Of a stretch of 64,000 nt of DNA, positions 10,275 to 24,576 are shown piece after piece. This DNA comes from Symbiodinium natans (taxonomy: Eukaryota > Sar > Dinophyceae > Suessiales > Symbiodiniaceae): contig CAJNDS010002800.1 in NCBI GenBank assembly GCA_905221605.1, forward strand, positions 127,501-191,500. Direction: 5' to 3'. The notes under the pieces were generated by a model that was not told where the DNA came from, made no database searches, and was given only the letters and a program-made list of their open reading frames with translations. The stretch's first letter is position 1. Every line of letters starts with the position of its first letter. The position numbers and the translations under genes are program-made.

Positions 10275-11985
10275 GGCGGGGACGGTTTGTAGCTGAAACA
10301 AACATGCTCGTCAGTCAAGATCAGGGTCTTTTGCTTGCACTTTAAAAGTGGTCAAAGACTGTTTTTTGCTGGCAGCTTCCACCATCACACATTGCTTCGT
10401 TGGGATGCGTTTGCGTGGTGGTCGCCATTTGAGAAAGTCTTGGGAGTGACCTCATCAACGGCGGCCTCAGTTGTTTTAAAGCGGCAAAATGCTGCGAGTG
10501 AGTCCCCAATGCGGTGCCGGGTTGTCATTTCCGGAACATGTAGTCCGCGTCCACGAACTGTTGGAGTCGCAGGGGCCGTTTTCCAGCTTGGTAAGCTGAT
10601 GTTGCAAGTCTGCCGTTGGATGACATTTCATTCTCCTGGTCCTTGTTGTGGTCGATCTTGTACTAGTGCAGAGTACTGACTTGGATCTTCTAGTGTGCAT
10701 CTCTCTTCAAGGCGACCTTTCACCTCTAGGTAGAGGAGGGACATGCTGCTTTGCCTTCTCAAGAAACCGAGGTCCGAGACATTCTTGGGGGTCCCAGGCG
10801 TCCATGTCCTAGGATGTTCCACACATCCACACAGAACCCCGCGTCGGCGAGCTCATCCAACAAGCCTCGGATACTTCGAGCAGCGAAGGTAAAAAGGCCA
10901 CATCGATGGCAACGATGTCTGCCACTAGACCACTGATGCTCCTTGCGTGTTGATGCCTGCTTTTTTTTCAAAAGGAAAATGCTGGTTGATCTTCCAGAAA
11001 CTTCTTTGTCGGTGAGCCTGGCCATGTCAGCGTCTACACTGGACTTTGACACCACCCACCGCTTTAAACAAGAAAGAAAGACAAGACAAAGACAAGAGAG
11101 CCACTTGATACCTATGGGGTGGCCTGCGAAATGCGGGAGAAAAAATTAGGCTGCCGTAAAAACAGGCTCAGATCCTTATCTCAACTGGTCCCGTGGCGTA
11201 ACGGTACGGGACGTGTACAACCGCGAACATCTGATCTGATACAAGGCTAGAATCATCATGTCTTTGCCGGGTACAACACAAAAGGGTACGCCGATGCTGG
11301 GTCAATAAGCGCTAGCGGCTAGCCAAGCACTTTGCACCGAACTCATCTTTCCTTCAGGGCTTTGGGCAGCACCTGACCTTGCCAAGGTCCTTGGCTCTCT
11401 TGAGGGGGCTTTGACCCCCTTGCACCAGGTCGAGGCGCCGCCAGAATGTGGGATTTGAGCTTTCAGGGTCCAAGCTTTGAGTTCAATGGGTTTTTTTTCT
11501 TCATGACATGCTGGAAGGTGACCAAGGGTTGTCATTCCTTTCAGTGCACTGACCTTCCGTCACGGCAACCTCAAAAACCCGACGCTGGCAGCCATTTGGG
11601 GGCGGCCCCGACATGGGAAAGAGCCGCTTGTTGTGTTCGGCGCTGGCTTCGATTTTCCTGCTTCACACCGCTGAACGATTGCCCTTCGAGCCGGCAAGGA
11701 GATGTAGAAGTGTGAGAGGAGGGAGAGGCTGTCAGTGAGAGGATACATGGACCCTTCAAGTTCTCACCGGTTCTCATCCTTGAAGCAGAAGCGCCCAGCC
11801 GCTGCATGTTCGGCATCCGAGCACATTGAACAACGTCCCGACAAATTCGAAGCAACAACTTCAAACCCTGTGCAGCAGTCGGTGGGGGGGCTCTCTTGCC
11901 GATTCTGGTAGAAGCACAGCTTCAGGAGGCCATCAGGGAGCTCAGGGTTGTATACGGACTAGGGAACCTCTGCGCGTTTCGCATC
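10275..11985. other. Non-coding or unresolved stretch
   Basis: Short open frames on both strands without recognisable motifs. A tRNA-like stretch at 11,187-11,250 was considered and rejected. Confidence 0.35.
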
Positions 11986-12675
11986 AGTTCAGCCATCTAT
12001 TCGGACGGATTTATGGAAGCAAGGCCGAGAGAACCCAAGGTTTCTGGGTGTACGACAGCAGCCTCTTCACGTCGCTGCTCGGTTGGCGAGCTCTCGGCGT
12101 GCGCCGGCTGTGTCTGCCATGTCGCAGCTAGTATGCAGAAGAAGACAGTACAGTTTTGAGCTCCGTCGCAGTCGCTGTGACCGGCATGGCATTGATAGAA
12201 CCAGGCAACTATCGTCTTCATAACCTCCAGCTTTCTCGTCATCTAAGTCCTGGCCCCATAAGGACTTTGGAACTTGTGTTTGGCCCCGTTGTTGAGGTCT
12301 GTCAGCTTTTCCCACGTGCACATCTACAGCGACGCCCTGAAGGACTTGACGGAGTGCCCTAGCACGGAGTGGCCAAGGAATTCCAAAAGCTCCAAGTTAC
12401 ATGTAACTCCTAGAACAGTCAATAGCAGCCGAGTTCAAGTCCCCGAGCCTGATGGTAAACCCGGTCGAAGGCGCTGGGGTTGCAGGGCGCCAGTAGAGAC
12501 GCAGCGCGCAGTTGCCCGAAATTGTGCAAAGGCGAACGTCTTTGAAAGGTACAAGAAGCTCGAAGCGAAGCTGAACGACTTCAGCAAGAAGCCGCTGGAC
12601 GATGTCGGAAAAGGGCGAGAGGCCTGGATGGCGTTGGCCGCCAGCCATGGCACTCCTGCTACCCGACTCGTGTGA
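11986..12675 (+). CDS. 3' end of an unidentified gene
   Basis: Three exon-like stretches on the + strand read well: about 11,986-12,100 (RIYGSKAERTQGFWVYDSS), about 12,300-12,370 (FSHVHIYSDALKDLTECP) and the terminal exon 12,532-12,675. The last starts after AAAG|G, encodes a charged helix (RYKKLEAKLNDFSKKP) and ends ATRLV-stop. The terminal exon is the best supported. The protein was not recognised; the first two stretches may not belong to the same gene. Confidence 0.42.
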
Positions 12676-12809
12676 TAGCTAGAGAATGGCCAGAATCGGC
12701 AAATGAACGTAAATATTAACCCAAGATTGAAGTGTTTCCGCCTTTTCCGGCGAGACCCTTCCAAACTGCAGCCTGCCATCGGAGCCCAACTTCGACGTGT
12801 CGGGCTTTC

Positions 12810-12823
12810 GGGGGGGGGGGGGG
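12810..12823 (+). repeat. G homopolymer run
   Basis: Fourteen consecutive G between the unidentified gene and HPPD. Confidence 0.9.
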
Positions 12824-13115
12824 AACTTGCTTCTTCTGCCCAGCAGAAGCATCTAAACAACAAGGTTGAGAGCGCAGAGAGTTCAGTTCAAGCAAAGCTG
12901 CCGAGGTTACAGGCGAGAGAGATCCTGCCAAGTGGCTTTGCTTCAGCTGGGGTGGTGTGAATCTGGAGACCTTGCTCATCCTTGCTCAACCCTTTCCTAG
13001 AGCTCGTACCGAGGTTACGTGTGAAGAGGTGCCAGGTCCACCTAGATACTTGCTCTTCAGTTGCCCGTTCCGAAGTCCGCAACAGTCTGAGCTAGTTGAG
13101 TTTAACAAGTTTGAG

Positions 13116-16100
13116 GTGGACCGGCCACAACCAAGACGTGGTTGAACAGATGTTGGTGGGCCTGGGCTGGCGGGTCACAGGCTATGGCGAGACAGCAGAC
13201 ACGCGCTCGGTTGCCATCACCAGCAGTGACGACGAGGGCGTGAAGTTTGTGATTACAGCGCACAAGGAGAGAGCTCTTCAAATAAAGTTGCATCTAGACA
13301 TACTCTGGACACTTCCAGCACAGACGCAGCGAGCGTCGTGGAGCGCGGGGACGCGATCCAAGCCCCTAAGCCTGTAGTAGAAGTCGTGTGCTTCCTTTGG
13401 TAGGACAAGAGCATGGCCGACTTTGCCTCTGCAGACGGCCACCCCGCAGCCAAGCGGCAGAAAACGGAGAAGGAGACCGAACAACAATCAACGAGAGAGA
13501 GAGAGAGAGAGTAGCAACTGCAGTACTGGTAGCTTTTGCAAGAAAATTGCGACAGGACGTGGACCATTTGGGGGCCTGGCACCTGGAGCGCTTCTCCCAG
13601 CATCAGGCCGGCAGGCAGGGCGTGGCCGTCCTCGGCTTCCAGGCAGGTTGAGAGGGGAACTGAAGTCAGGTTCCGAGACGTAGAGCCGTAGGGCCCTCGA
13701 TCATCTATCAGAGGGTTGGCAGCTGTTTCGTTGACGTTGCAGATGGTTTCTGGTTACTTGCCCCCTTGTCAATCCTTGTCATGAGAAGCCTTCTTTCGAT
13801 AAGGGGAAGGGAGTGAAACCGAGGCAAAGCAAAGCAGCCAAGCCAAACTGCACTCGGCAAAAACCCAAAAGGTGAACCCTGGACAGCTGGATGGCATCGT
13901 GGCCAAGTATGCGGAGAAGCACCCCAAACTTCTCCTTCCAGGCATGCCCAAGGCGCCGGATTCATCATTCCTCAAACCACTGCGGCTGGCGCAACCCGGG
14001 GTTCACAGAACTTCACAGAACACGCACCACGAACTGCAGAAGAATCCGAAACAGTCTCGGGGGCAAAAAGCAATGCCTAGAATCGGCTCTCGAACACTTA
14101 ACACATCTCCAACACCAAACTCGTTGGTGCCCTCCGGCCCCACCAAAGAGGAGTACCCTGGCGTGCGGATTCTCGAAGTTTTCGCGTACTACCAGGGCGA
14201 GAAAGGTACCAGTGAGGCAGACTGCGGCACCATACTTCGGTTGCTGTCCTGTACTTGGCAGGCCTTGGGCCATTTGCTTTTTTGCTCTTTTGCTTTATTC
14301 GTTGGGGCACAAGGCTATCAGACTGGCGGGATGGGGAGGCTCTACCAAACCTCATGAAGATCCGATGTTTTGTGCTTGCTACCCGTGAGCCGCACAGGTT
14401 TGTAGAGAGCTCCGAGCAGAGCGCCGACCACTGGGTGCTACTTGGGTCAATGCTGGACTATGTTGCTGAAATTGGAGCCAAGCCTGAGAGAAACGAGGTG
14501 AGACGCTTCGCATGTTGCATGTGTTGTCAGTGGTCTCGCATGCAAGCCCTAGCACCCAGCTGGTTCTCATTTTGTCTTGAGCCTTGTTTACAAAAGCTCA
14601 ACAATCAGTCGTCGCACGCACTGTTGTAGAAAATCTATTGCTGCACGTCTCCCAGCACATAGCTCTCAGTTTCTCCGTGACTGCTTATGTCCTCTCGTGC
14701 CCAGCAATGTCCTCAGCTGCAGACACTGTATCTGGACAGTCGGATATAGACAAACAAAGCCTTGCACATTGCATTTCGTTCCAAACAGCAACACAGACCA
14801 ATGCTAGGGTGCAGCACGCACCGCTTTCGCCACGACGAGCGTGCTGTGCTTGACTTTCGCCGCACGAAGGAGCAACGCAAGAGCCAGGAAGGAAAGCACA
14901 TCTTCCAAGCAAACTCAGGCCCAGTTCAGGAGTCCAGGAGTCCACTCCCCCAAACACCTCAAGCACCAATGCCGACAAGGTTGCCCGGCATCGAGAAGGT
15001 CCCCGCCACCTTTGACCCCACGAGTTTAGCGGCCTACTGTGACCACTGGGCTACTGTGCTGGTTTAAGTAGTCTGACCACACCGAACCAGGCCCATTGAA
15101 CCATGTATGATAAATCGCGAAAATTCGGCACTCCAAGCAAGGCCATCCTGATAATGAACAGTGCCCCGAAAGGCCTGCAATGCTGCGAAGGCTTGAAAGA
15201 AGGCCTGCTAGAGCTCAAGAGAGGCCCAAGAAGCAAATTTCCGAAGAGTTTCTTACCCGAGCCCTCGTCTCAAAAGACCAGGTCAGCAACGTTGTGAGCC
15301 GCCGGGGCTTCCTTGACACCCTGGAGGATACGCTGGGCTTCAGCCCCAAGGCCCTGGATCCATATGGGAACTCTTGCCTATTATGTTTTGAAATTCTGTT
15401 GGGCGCAAGAAGTTTGCTTTGTTGTAGGACTTTGAACGTCTGACCCCGAAGTACTTGACTCAAGCCACCTCAACGGCACTGAAACGGCACAGCGGCTTGT
15501 ACCTCTGGTTGTCTTTTTGCTAGCGCTTGCTGGCCTTGCGGCTTGCCTGGGCGAGAGGCACAAAACCTCGAATAACACAACCTTCCCTAAAATGTCGCAC
15601 CCGGTATGTTGGGAGCTAGAACCACTCAGTAGCCGGGCAACAACTGCCTTCAGCTGGTAGCGCTTCATTAGTGCTGTCCGCGGCAGTTGCAAATCGATTA
15701 ACTTGGGCGAGCAGGTGGACTTCAACGCCGGGGTCGTGGCTGCAGGGGAGGCGCAGATTCTCAGCAGACAAATTTCCAACATTTTGGGGTTTCCACTGCA
15801 CGAATAGCCTTACCGCGAGTTGTGAAGGGGCAAGTCACCTGACCATGCCATCTTGCAGTTTCGCCACCCCGTGACGTGACAAGGATTGAGTCCACAGTCA
15901 CCGGGAACGAGCCCGGCACTTTCATTGCCGACGGGCACGTGGCACTGAAGGACCAGAGTCAGGTTGGGAGCCTGGGTCTGGGCACGCGCTCCGGATTAGG
16001 TGTGGAGTTCTTCTTTGACATTGAATTTGTTTTTTGCTTTTCGGGCGTTGGTGGGGGGGTGGGGTAAGGGGAGTGCTTGGTTCGGGTTTGCGAGTTTTTC

Positions 16101-19100
16101 GTCGTTTCAATACGAGAGGCTTGGAGCATCTTCAGGGTTCAGGCAGGCAGGACCACTTGAGAGAACCACACCTTGCACCACACGGCTTTTGAATGGAGAA
16201 GGCTTATGTATGATCGGGTCGCACCGTGGAACCATGTGCAGCTGTACATCCGCCAGGTCTACTTGCCCATCAACAATGCACTCTCCGAGGTCGGACCGAA
16301 GCAAAGATTCAGCACCAAGCTCCAAACCCCATTCCCAGATCTCGACCTTGAAGCCTTGCCCAAAAGCACCCAAAGCCAAATGTATCCAAAATTCGGATCC
16401 TGCCAGGTGGGTCACGTTCACCTTTACCTCCAAGAAATCGGCCAGGGTGTGCAGCACATCGCCTCCCGCGTGAAGGAAGCGGCAGTCCATGGCCCTGTGC
16501 CCTAAGGCTATCTAAGGCTATCTAGGGGTTAGGATGGAAAATGCGTTCAACCCCAAGCGAGGGGAAGAATAACTACGGCTCTGACCAGGGCTGCGGGTAA
16601 AGGTTGAATGCTTGGAGCTTAGATCGTTTTTGGGGGGTTTGCTTTTCCGTGAGACGGCCGCGGAACTCAACAAAGTCCAGTCGGGAAAATGACCCAAAGA
16701 ATAACAACGGCCTGCCTCTCGAGGGCCCCATAAATTTCCATCAATCTCAGAAGCGCCCCCCCATCTCGAAAGAGGATCTGCCTGCCTTGGTTCAACGGGC
16801 CAACGACTGGCGTCGCATGACCGGCGCTGGGGTGTCTTTCCTGTCCATCCCGCGCTCCTACTACGGCAGCTTGAACCTCAAGCCGCTCGTCTTGAGGGCA
16901 GGGCCTAAACAGCGAGAAGCGGAGAAGGGAAAGAGAAGTTACACAATTGTGTTGAAGGAGCACTGCCAATTATCAGCCATCAGCACTGTAAAGGCGACTA
17001 GATTGACTAGATGATACTGGATGAGACGTAGGTGGAGATGGATGGGCTGAGCCTTGACACAGCTGACAAGCCTGTGACCTTAGGTACTTGCACAAGGCTG
17101 CCGGTCTGGACGATGCCACAGCCCAGAAGGTCATGGAATCAAGCCCACAACCCAAGCCACCCAAGCCAAGCTTACAGATTTGCACAAATTTGCACGATAA
17201 CTTGTGATTTATTTGGCTCCCTGCACAACACAACTCTTCGGGAGCGTAAGCCGCAAGCCCCACAAAAAGGCCTCGGCCCAAGCAGCTCCAAATTCTTGTC
17301 ATCTTGTCATTTCTTGTCGTCTAGGCAGGTGTCAGAACAAATCTTGGCTGAAGGTCGTGGCCTCACTCAAAGCTGCCGGAGTGGTGGACGCAAGCGACAT
17401 TGTGAGCTTGGATGTCTGGACCCCGGACCTAAGATGGTTCGAGGCTTGAGGTTTCCTTTTTCTGACCAGTCGCCGACTCAGCTTCCTATAGACTTGTGGG
17501 ATGCAGGGGGTATTACTTCCAGGCACCTGAACCTATGACAAGTGTGTACATCTTTGTCATAGGCACATTTGCACCCCCCACCGTAGGAGGCTATAGGCAC
17601 AGCTACGTTTGAGTGGGTTGGTAGGAGTCGTCATGAGAGCCACCCTGAGCGCCTCGAACCATCGCAGCCTCCATAGAGCGAGTGGGCGAAGCTGCGAAAA
17701 AAATGTGTGGCATTCTGTGGCAAAAGCCCCGCAATGCACAAGCCATCCGGCATTGCTTGCGAGCAGTCGTCGCACTTAGTTGGAGAACGAGCCCAAATCT
17801 TCCCCTTCTCTCAGGTCACAAAGGAACAGGTAGCAGCCGCTCTGCCCGAAGGCAGTGATGAGGCTTGGCACTGTAGATCTGCTTGGGTATTCGGGTTAGA
17901 GCTTGGCTGACCATCAGGCCATTTGGGCCGCTGTCATTCCTAAGCCCGAAAATCTCACACCTTGGCCTCAAGCTGCAGGCTCTTGTGGGCCATGTGCTGC
18001 GGGCCCGGTATGGAAACCTTTATGCGCCTGGCTTCTGCCAACCAGCAAAGCTTTCGACTCTTTTTTTTTTTAATGGGGTTGTCCTGACCTTATTGAGAGG
18101 GAACTCGGGAGAAAAGAGGCACTGCTCAGGGAGAACATCGGTGAGGACCGGGGTGTGGTGGGGGTGTGGGTGTGGGTGTATGGTGCTGGGGGTGTGGGGT
18201 GCAAGTTCGGAGCCAGGATCCAACATGTTCTGGGAGACAGGGTTCTCTCGGCTCGCAGCGTTTTGGCTTTGAAGTCAAGTTGGGGTTTCGAAAAAGTTTC
18301 GAAAAAGAAGCCTGGCAGGAGACCTACCTCCGCATCGTCAGGAACAATGTCTTGGTAGATGCCTCTTTGCTGCAAAAGCTTGCTGGGGCTGCTAGGACAG
18401 GCCTGGTCGCCGCGCGAGAGAGGATTTGCTGATGCATTGAGGGCGGCTGCGGCGAGGGCTAGTTCCCATTCCGCAGAGACTGTTAATATGGATGCGGGGT
18501 GAACAGGTTCAGGGCGAAGACCTGCTGATGCAGATCTTCACCTCGAGCATTCTCCAGAGAGCCCCGGGTGAAGAGGCACCTTTCCTCGAGTTTATCCAGC
18601 CACTTGGCAGCAGAAAGAGGCAGCTGACGAGACCCCTTTAGTCACTTCAAACTCCAGCCCAAACCTCTCCTATGCGAGAAAACGAAACACCCCGAGACGC
18701 CAATCCTTTCGAAGCTATGTGACGAAGTGAGGCGGGTGTGCTCGGACCGCAAGGATCCGGCTCCTTGTTTGCAGCCCATATCTCTCTTGCCAAGTTCAGG
18801 AATGCACAGACAATCCACCCTGTCTCTGTAAGATGGTCTTCAAATTCAGATCCAGCAGCCGACATAGAGGGTTACCTGATTCTTCTACCTGGAAACGAGC
18901 CTGCATGAGGTCAGTGGGGAGCCGCGACCCATCAAAGCAGGCTGTGGTGACCCAGCATGCAGAGTCAGAGATTCTTCGCACAGGTTTTTCAGGTTTTTAG
19001 GGTGTTGCGCTTGTGGATTGACATTGTCCTTGAAGCTTGAGTGGGCGGGGGCAACATGGTGCCACTTCGCCGTCGCTATTTAATGAGGGTTCGCCGTCGC

Positions 19101-19313
19101 CGCAACCGCCGCAACCCTCTCAGCCAAGGCGGCTTTGGAATCCGGAACTTTCTCACGCTCTTCCTTTCCATAGAGGCTGGGTGAGGGTCCGCCTCGAAGT
19201 GTCTAGGGTTTCTAGGTAGCCAAGTTTTTTGCGAGTCGACCGATGCGTCGCTGAAGGTCTCCAAGGCGACCAAAGCACGCGCCGAAGCAGAGGCCGAGGG
19301 CAACGACGGTCTG
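13116..19313 (+). CDS. HPD: 4-hydroxyphenylpyruvate dioxygenase (HPPD), ~23 mini-exons
   Basis: HPPD converts 4-hydroxyphenylpyruvate to homogentisate with Fe(II) and O2, in tyrosine breakdown and plastoquinone/tocopherol synthesis. Exons fitted: 13,116-266; ~13,410-490; 13,556-642; 13,872-952; 14,151-239; 14,398-497; 14,980-15,049; 15,282-350; 15,715-755; 15,884-962; 16,257-289; 16,407-475; 16,775-872; 17,084-~17,140; 17,354-413; 17,815-862; 17,979-18,023; 18,119-142; 18,319-354; 18,507-598; 18,732-753; 19,129-175; 19,257-313. The three iron ligands are visible: His in CDHW joined to VSNVV, His in GVQHIA, Glu in FLEFIQ. Other family landmarks are VYLPIN, PRSYYG, LLMQIFT and GGFGIRNF. Many introns need GC or GA donors. 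An extra ~70-residue helical segment sits between PRSYYG and LLMQIFT. One short exon before 19,129 is probably missed, and the start codon is uncertain. Confidence 0.9.
17084..18142 (+). other. Exons coding the helical insertion inside HPPD
   Basis: Five exons (17,084-~17,140; 17,354-413; 17,815-862; 17,979-18,023; 18,119-142) encode about 70 Ala-, Asp- and Val-rich residues (AAGLDDATAQKVM, AAGVVDASDIVSLD, TKEQVAAALPEG, ALVGHVLRARYGNLY). Textbook plant and bacterial HPPD lack an insert of this size here. The reading frame is kept across most boundaries, so it is probably translated. The alternating short helices suggest a small helical subdomain; its role is unknown. Confidence 0.6.
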
Positions 19314-19435
19314 GTAAGGCGTGCGCCCCAGCTTTTATCTTCCCTTTAGAAGGACAAGAGGGCCTTCACCGGAAAGAAAACATGTGAAAAGGGGGTGGAG
19401 AAGGGCTGAGACCTTCTCGGGGTTAAATATACCTG

Positions 19436-19448
19436 CCCCCCCCCCCCC
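19436..19448 (+). repeat. C homopolymer run
   Basis: Thirteen consecutive C in the intron or spacer after the last clear HPPD exon. Confidence 0.9.
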
Positions 19449-19899
19449 GACAAGCAGTTTCGTGATTGTTGGTCGCCCTCTACAGTCAGAAATGGGTTGG
19501 GGTGAGGAGCTTCGCCTTTGGGGAGTTGAGGGGTTGAGAAGTGGTTGAGAGGTTCCGCCTCGGAGGCAAGGGGCTGCGGATGAATCCGGATCACCCAAAC
19601 ACAACACGAAAGTGCACGAGGGCATCCCAAGGCCTCACTGAATTGCTTGGGGGGGCGTGTTTCGCAAGGCAAATTGTTTAAAAAGGAATTTGTGTAACGC
19701 CCGGCTCCAGACAATGTTTTGGGCATCTGAAGCTGGGATCTGGCCAAGCCCTTAAGGGCCTAAAACCTCCAGGCCTTCTGGTTCATGATAACCTTCTCCT
19801 CCTTTTTGTTTCCTCCGCATGATTCCGGGCAACCTGTAACCTGATCAATATAGGGGGGGTCGCTGAGTTGAATTTTCAAACTGCGCATGCGAGCGGGAG

Positions 19900-21604
<1,705 letters not shown>

Positions 21605-23794
21605 GCCGCTATGCAGGCCTGTGCCAGGTTCAGTGCTTGAGAATTTGTACACAACTGTTTATCTGGAGTCCTAGTTCAGACTGTGCGGCTGCCAAAGAGC
21701 TCTTGAAGCATTCGTCGTGCAAACCCGGTCTTGCGTCCGGCCTGGATTTGTTTTTTGTTTGGGAGATTCGCCTCTTTACTACGTCAGTAGCCCAGTAGGC
21801 ATGTGTCGGCCTGGATTGGGGTGAATCACGCGCAAACCTTTGCTTGCCAAGAAGCGGTATGCTCTCGGGTTTCGGGGATTTGGAGGCTTGGGGTTTTGTG
21901 AAGTGCTTAGCACGGATTTGGGCTTGGATAATTGAGGTACCCAACTCTACTCCGCACAAATGGCTCAGCTTATGTTTTAGCTTCAATGTTCGCGTTTTCA
22001 ACTTGTAACTTGCACCTGACTCTTTTTCATTCAGAAGCTCGGTGTTCCCGGGTTCTCTAAGTTTCTGAAGTTTTCGAAAGCCTGTCCTTGCAAGGGTCCC
22101 ATTCAACCCGCCGCCGAGCCACTGAGTTACTGACCCTTTGCTCAGCACCCCGCGTGCAAACTCACGTTGTCCGAAACAAAAAGTGCGGAGAAAACGTGTG
22201 TCAAGGTGCCCTGAAAACTTGTGTTCAAAAACTCTCCAAGCACTCCGCACAGCTCCACACCTTTCGCGTTTGCGGTCGTTAGCGGCATAGGGATGGCTCG
22301 TTTGCTTTTCAGCTTTCCGGTTCAGGCTGGGCTGCTTTGGTCGGAAGGCGGTGCCCTGGCAAAAGCGCTGCAGCGGTTCCACTCAGTGCAGGTTCCAAGG
22401 TGTCACGAGCCCTGAAGCCTAACCACCTTGAAGGCCCGAACTCAGGATCTCTTGTAGACAAGGGCTGTGTCTCAAAGGCGATTCAGTTTGTGCCTTGAGA
22501 GGCTCTTGTCTATGTCCGGTGTGGAACTTGAAGTTTTGGGCGAGAATTTCGGCCCACCGTAGGCTTTGCATTTGAACAATTGCAGCTTCTGACTCTACCA
22601 TCGGGCTATTCGTTGCTTAAAGACGCCAGCGGCTCGTCTAGAATATAGAGAAAGCCTGTGTACCTGAGGTTTGAAGCCTCCCATGACTTGAAGCTTCCAA
22701 GAGGGACAGCGACGGACAGCGTCGGACAGCGTGCTGGGCGCGCCTAGCTCTTGCAGCTGTTGTGACGGCCATTTGGGCCAACACCTGAAGGGTGCGCTCA
22801 CGGTGCGCTCCGTTGCGCTCTCCTGTTTTACAAGACGGGAACCATGGCGACAGGGGGTTGAGTCAGGAGGACCTGCAAGAAGTTTTTAAGTATAGGACTG
22901 AAGCTATGCGACGAGGTTCCTTGCTAATTTGATGCTGCTGCGTCTGCACCAGGCACAGCTCCATAGCCGACCTCAGCAGAACATTGTCCCTTACGGCCGT
23001 GAAATGGCGGCCACTAGTTTCAATCACCTGGCTCAGTGCCCTTTGATGTCGCATTTGTGGCCGCGGATTATCTACCCTCCATTGCTGCAACTGTTTGGAA
23101 AGACCTGCAATACTATTAGCTGCCATCTGACGCTTCTTTGGCTTTAGGTCCAACCTAGGCTTATCAGGTTCCAGGTTTTCGGAGGCTTCGCACAGGGGAT
23201 TCAATGGTCCCCGGCAAAGTTTAGCCGGCATGTGTGAGATACCGTGCTTGCCGTGAGAGGCATACTCGCATGTGATCGCATTTGGCATTGCCCCGATTGA
23301 ACCGATCTCTCGTCTTTTCAGCGTTTTTTGGGGTAGCATCAGTCAAGTGAACGTCGCTGTTAATCGGAGAGCTATGTATGTGACTGTACGTGCTTTGCTG
23401 ATGTGGCAGGCCCCAGGCAGCACGACGGTGGACGACCAAACCGGCATTGTCAGGCAGGGTGCTGAGAGCTTGGACCGGCAAGCTCCCGTGCAGCGCTTCT
23501 TATTCAGCCTTTCAAGAAATTTCATCGTGCCCTTCTTCAAATCCGCACGGTGAGGAGGTTGCTCACCTGGTCCAGGTTTTACAAGCTGAAGTTTATCCGA
23601 GTTGATCCCTTGCAACGGAGCTGGTGGTGTGTAGACTCCCGCCGACTTGCACCAAAAGAAGTTCCTGTTCACGCACTTGGCTTGTGAAAAGTTCCGTGCG
23701 CCACACCCTGGGAGCACTGCAGAGAGGCGAAGCAGAGACCTGAGACATCCCTGAGGGTTTGAAAGCCACATTCGCCGCGTCTTCCCAACAAGAG
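21605..23794. other. Unresolved stretch, probably intronic in part
   Basis: A 250-codon minus-strand frame at 21,630-22,382 and a 158-codon one at 22,863-23,339 show no recognisable motifs. Short plus-strand stretches near 22,350 and 23,405 could be exons of the gene ending at 23,846, but none can be supported alone. Confidence 0.35.
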
Positions 23795-23846
23795 GCCCAG
23801 TGACTTGGACGAGTTCTATGAGGCCGTGGAGGCAAACTTGACTTGA
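23795..23846 (+). CDS. Terminal exon of an unidentified gene
   Basis: After AAGAG|G an in-frame stretch encodes PSDLDEFYEAVEANLT followed by TGA. The acidic, helical composition and the AG|G acceptor match other exons here. Upstream exons were not identified. Confidence 0.4.
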
Positions 23847-24271
23847 ACACACCCTTTAAAAAAAGAACACAACCACTTAGAGAGAAAGTGCGTACACGTT
23901 GAAGCGGCCAGTTCTCATCAGTCCTCGGCCCCGTTGCGGCCGATCGCCGCTACGCTGAGATGAAATTCTGGGAACTTTTCTTGCACGCTGATCCAACAGA
24001 ATCGAACACCATTTAAGCAAGTTCTCCTTTGCCGCAGAGCCAGGGCCCAGATCACAGAGCCATGTTAGATCACCCTTTTTGCATCATGCTAGGGGTCAAT
24101 GCTGGAGAAGTGTCAACGAAGGCATGTTGCGTGGACATGCACCCTCGTTATCAGGGACCATGGACACTCAAGCCCACCCTAGTTGCCACAGCACAAGACC
24201 AGCCCCAGCCCGCGTGATGTTCTGAGCGGCGGTTTCAGCGCGTCTCAACCTCAGAAAGTTCCCCACAAGAC

Positions 24272-24576
24272 ATGGCTGATCCTGATGGTTATGCCCATTT
24301 GGATCTTGCTGCCCAGTTGAGCGACCATGCGCCCTTGCCTGCGAAGTCCGGGCCTCACGCTGTTCAGTCAGTGTGTGTGTGTGTGAGAGAGAGAGAGAGC
24401 ACATCCCGGGTTCTACCAGCCCAATCTCAGATCCCTGGGCTCTCGCTCTCCTGGCACTCGCATCTCTGGCGCTGTGGGGCCGGCGGGCGCTGCCCGTGGC
24501 CTTCACTGAAGCATGGCTAACACCCGGCCAGAAACTTCTGGGCTTTTGTGAGACCCTGTTGAACTTGACAGGCTGA
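24272..24576 (+). CDS. Candidate start of a membrane protein
   Basis: ATG at 24,272 opens a soluble acidic stretch (MADPDGYAHLDLAAQL) to a possible GT donor at 24,367, beside a GT/GA microsatellite. A following frame carries one strong hydrophobic helix (PWALALLALASLALWG) and an open stretch to the TGA at 24,576. Together they could be the N-terminus and first membrane helix of one protein. The splice between them is not certain and no family was recognised. Confidence 0.3.

Noticed and set aside
11187-11262. tRNA-like stretch with a good box A and a poor box B
   Set aside because: The acceptor stem cannot pair with a matching 3' strand and box B has three mismatches.
21630-22382. 250-codon minus-strand open frame
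   Set aside because: No motif or domain, low-complexity Lys/Ser/Arg composition, and a frame of this length is near chance expectation in a window of this size.
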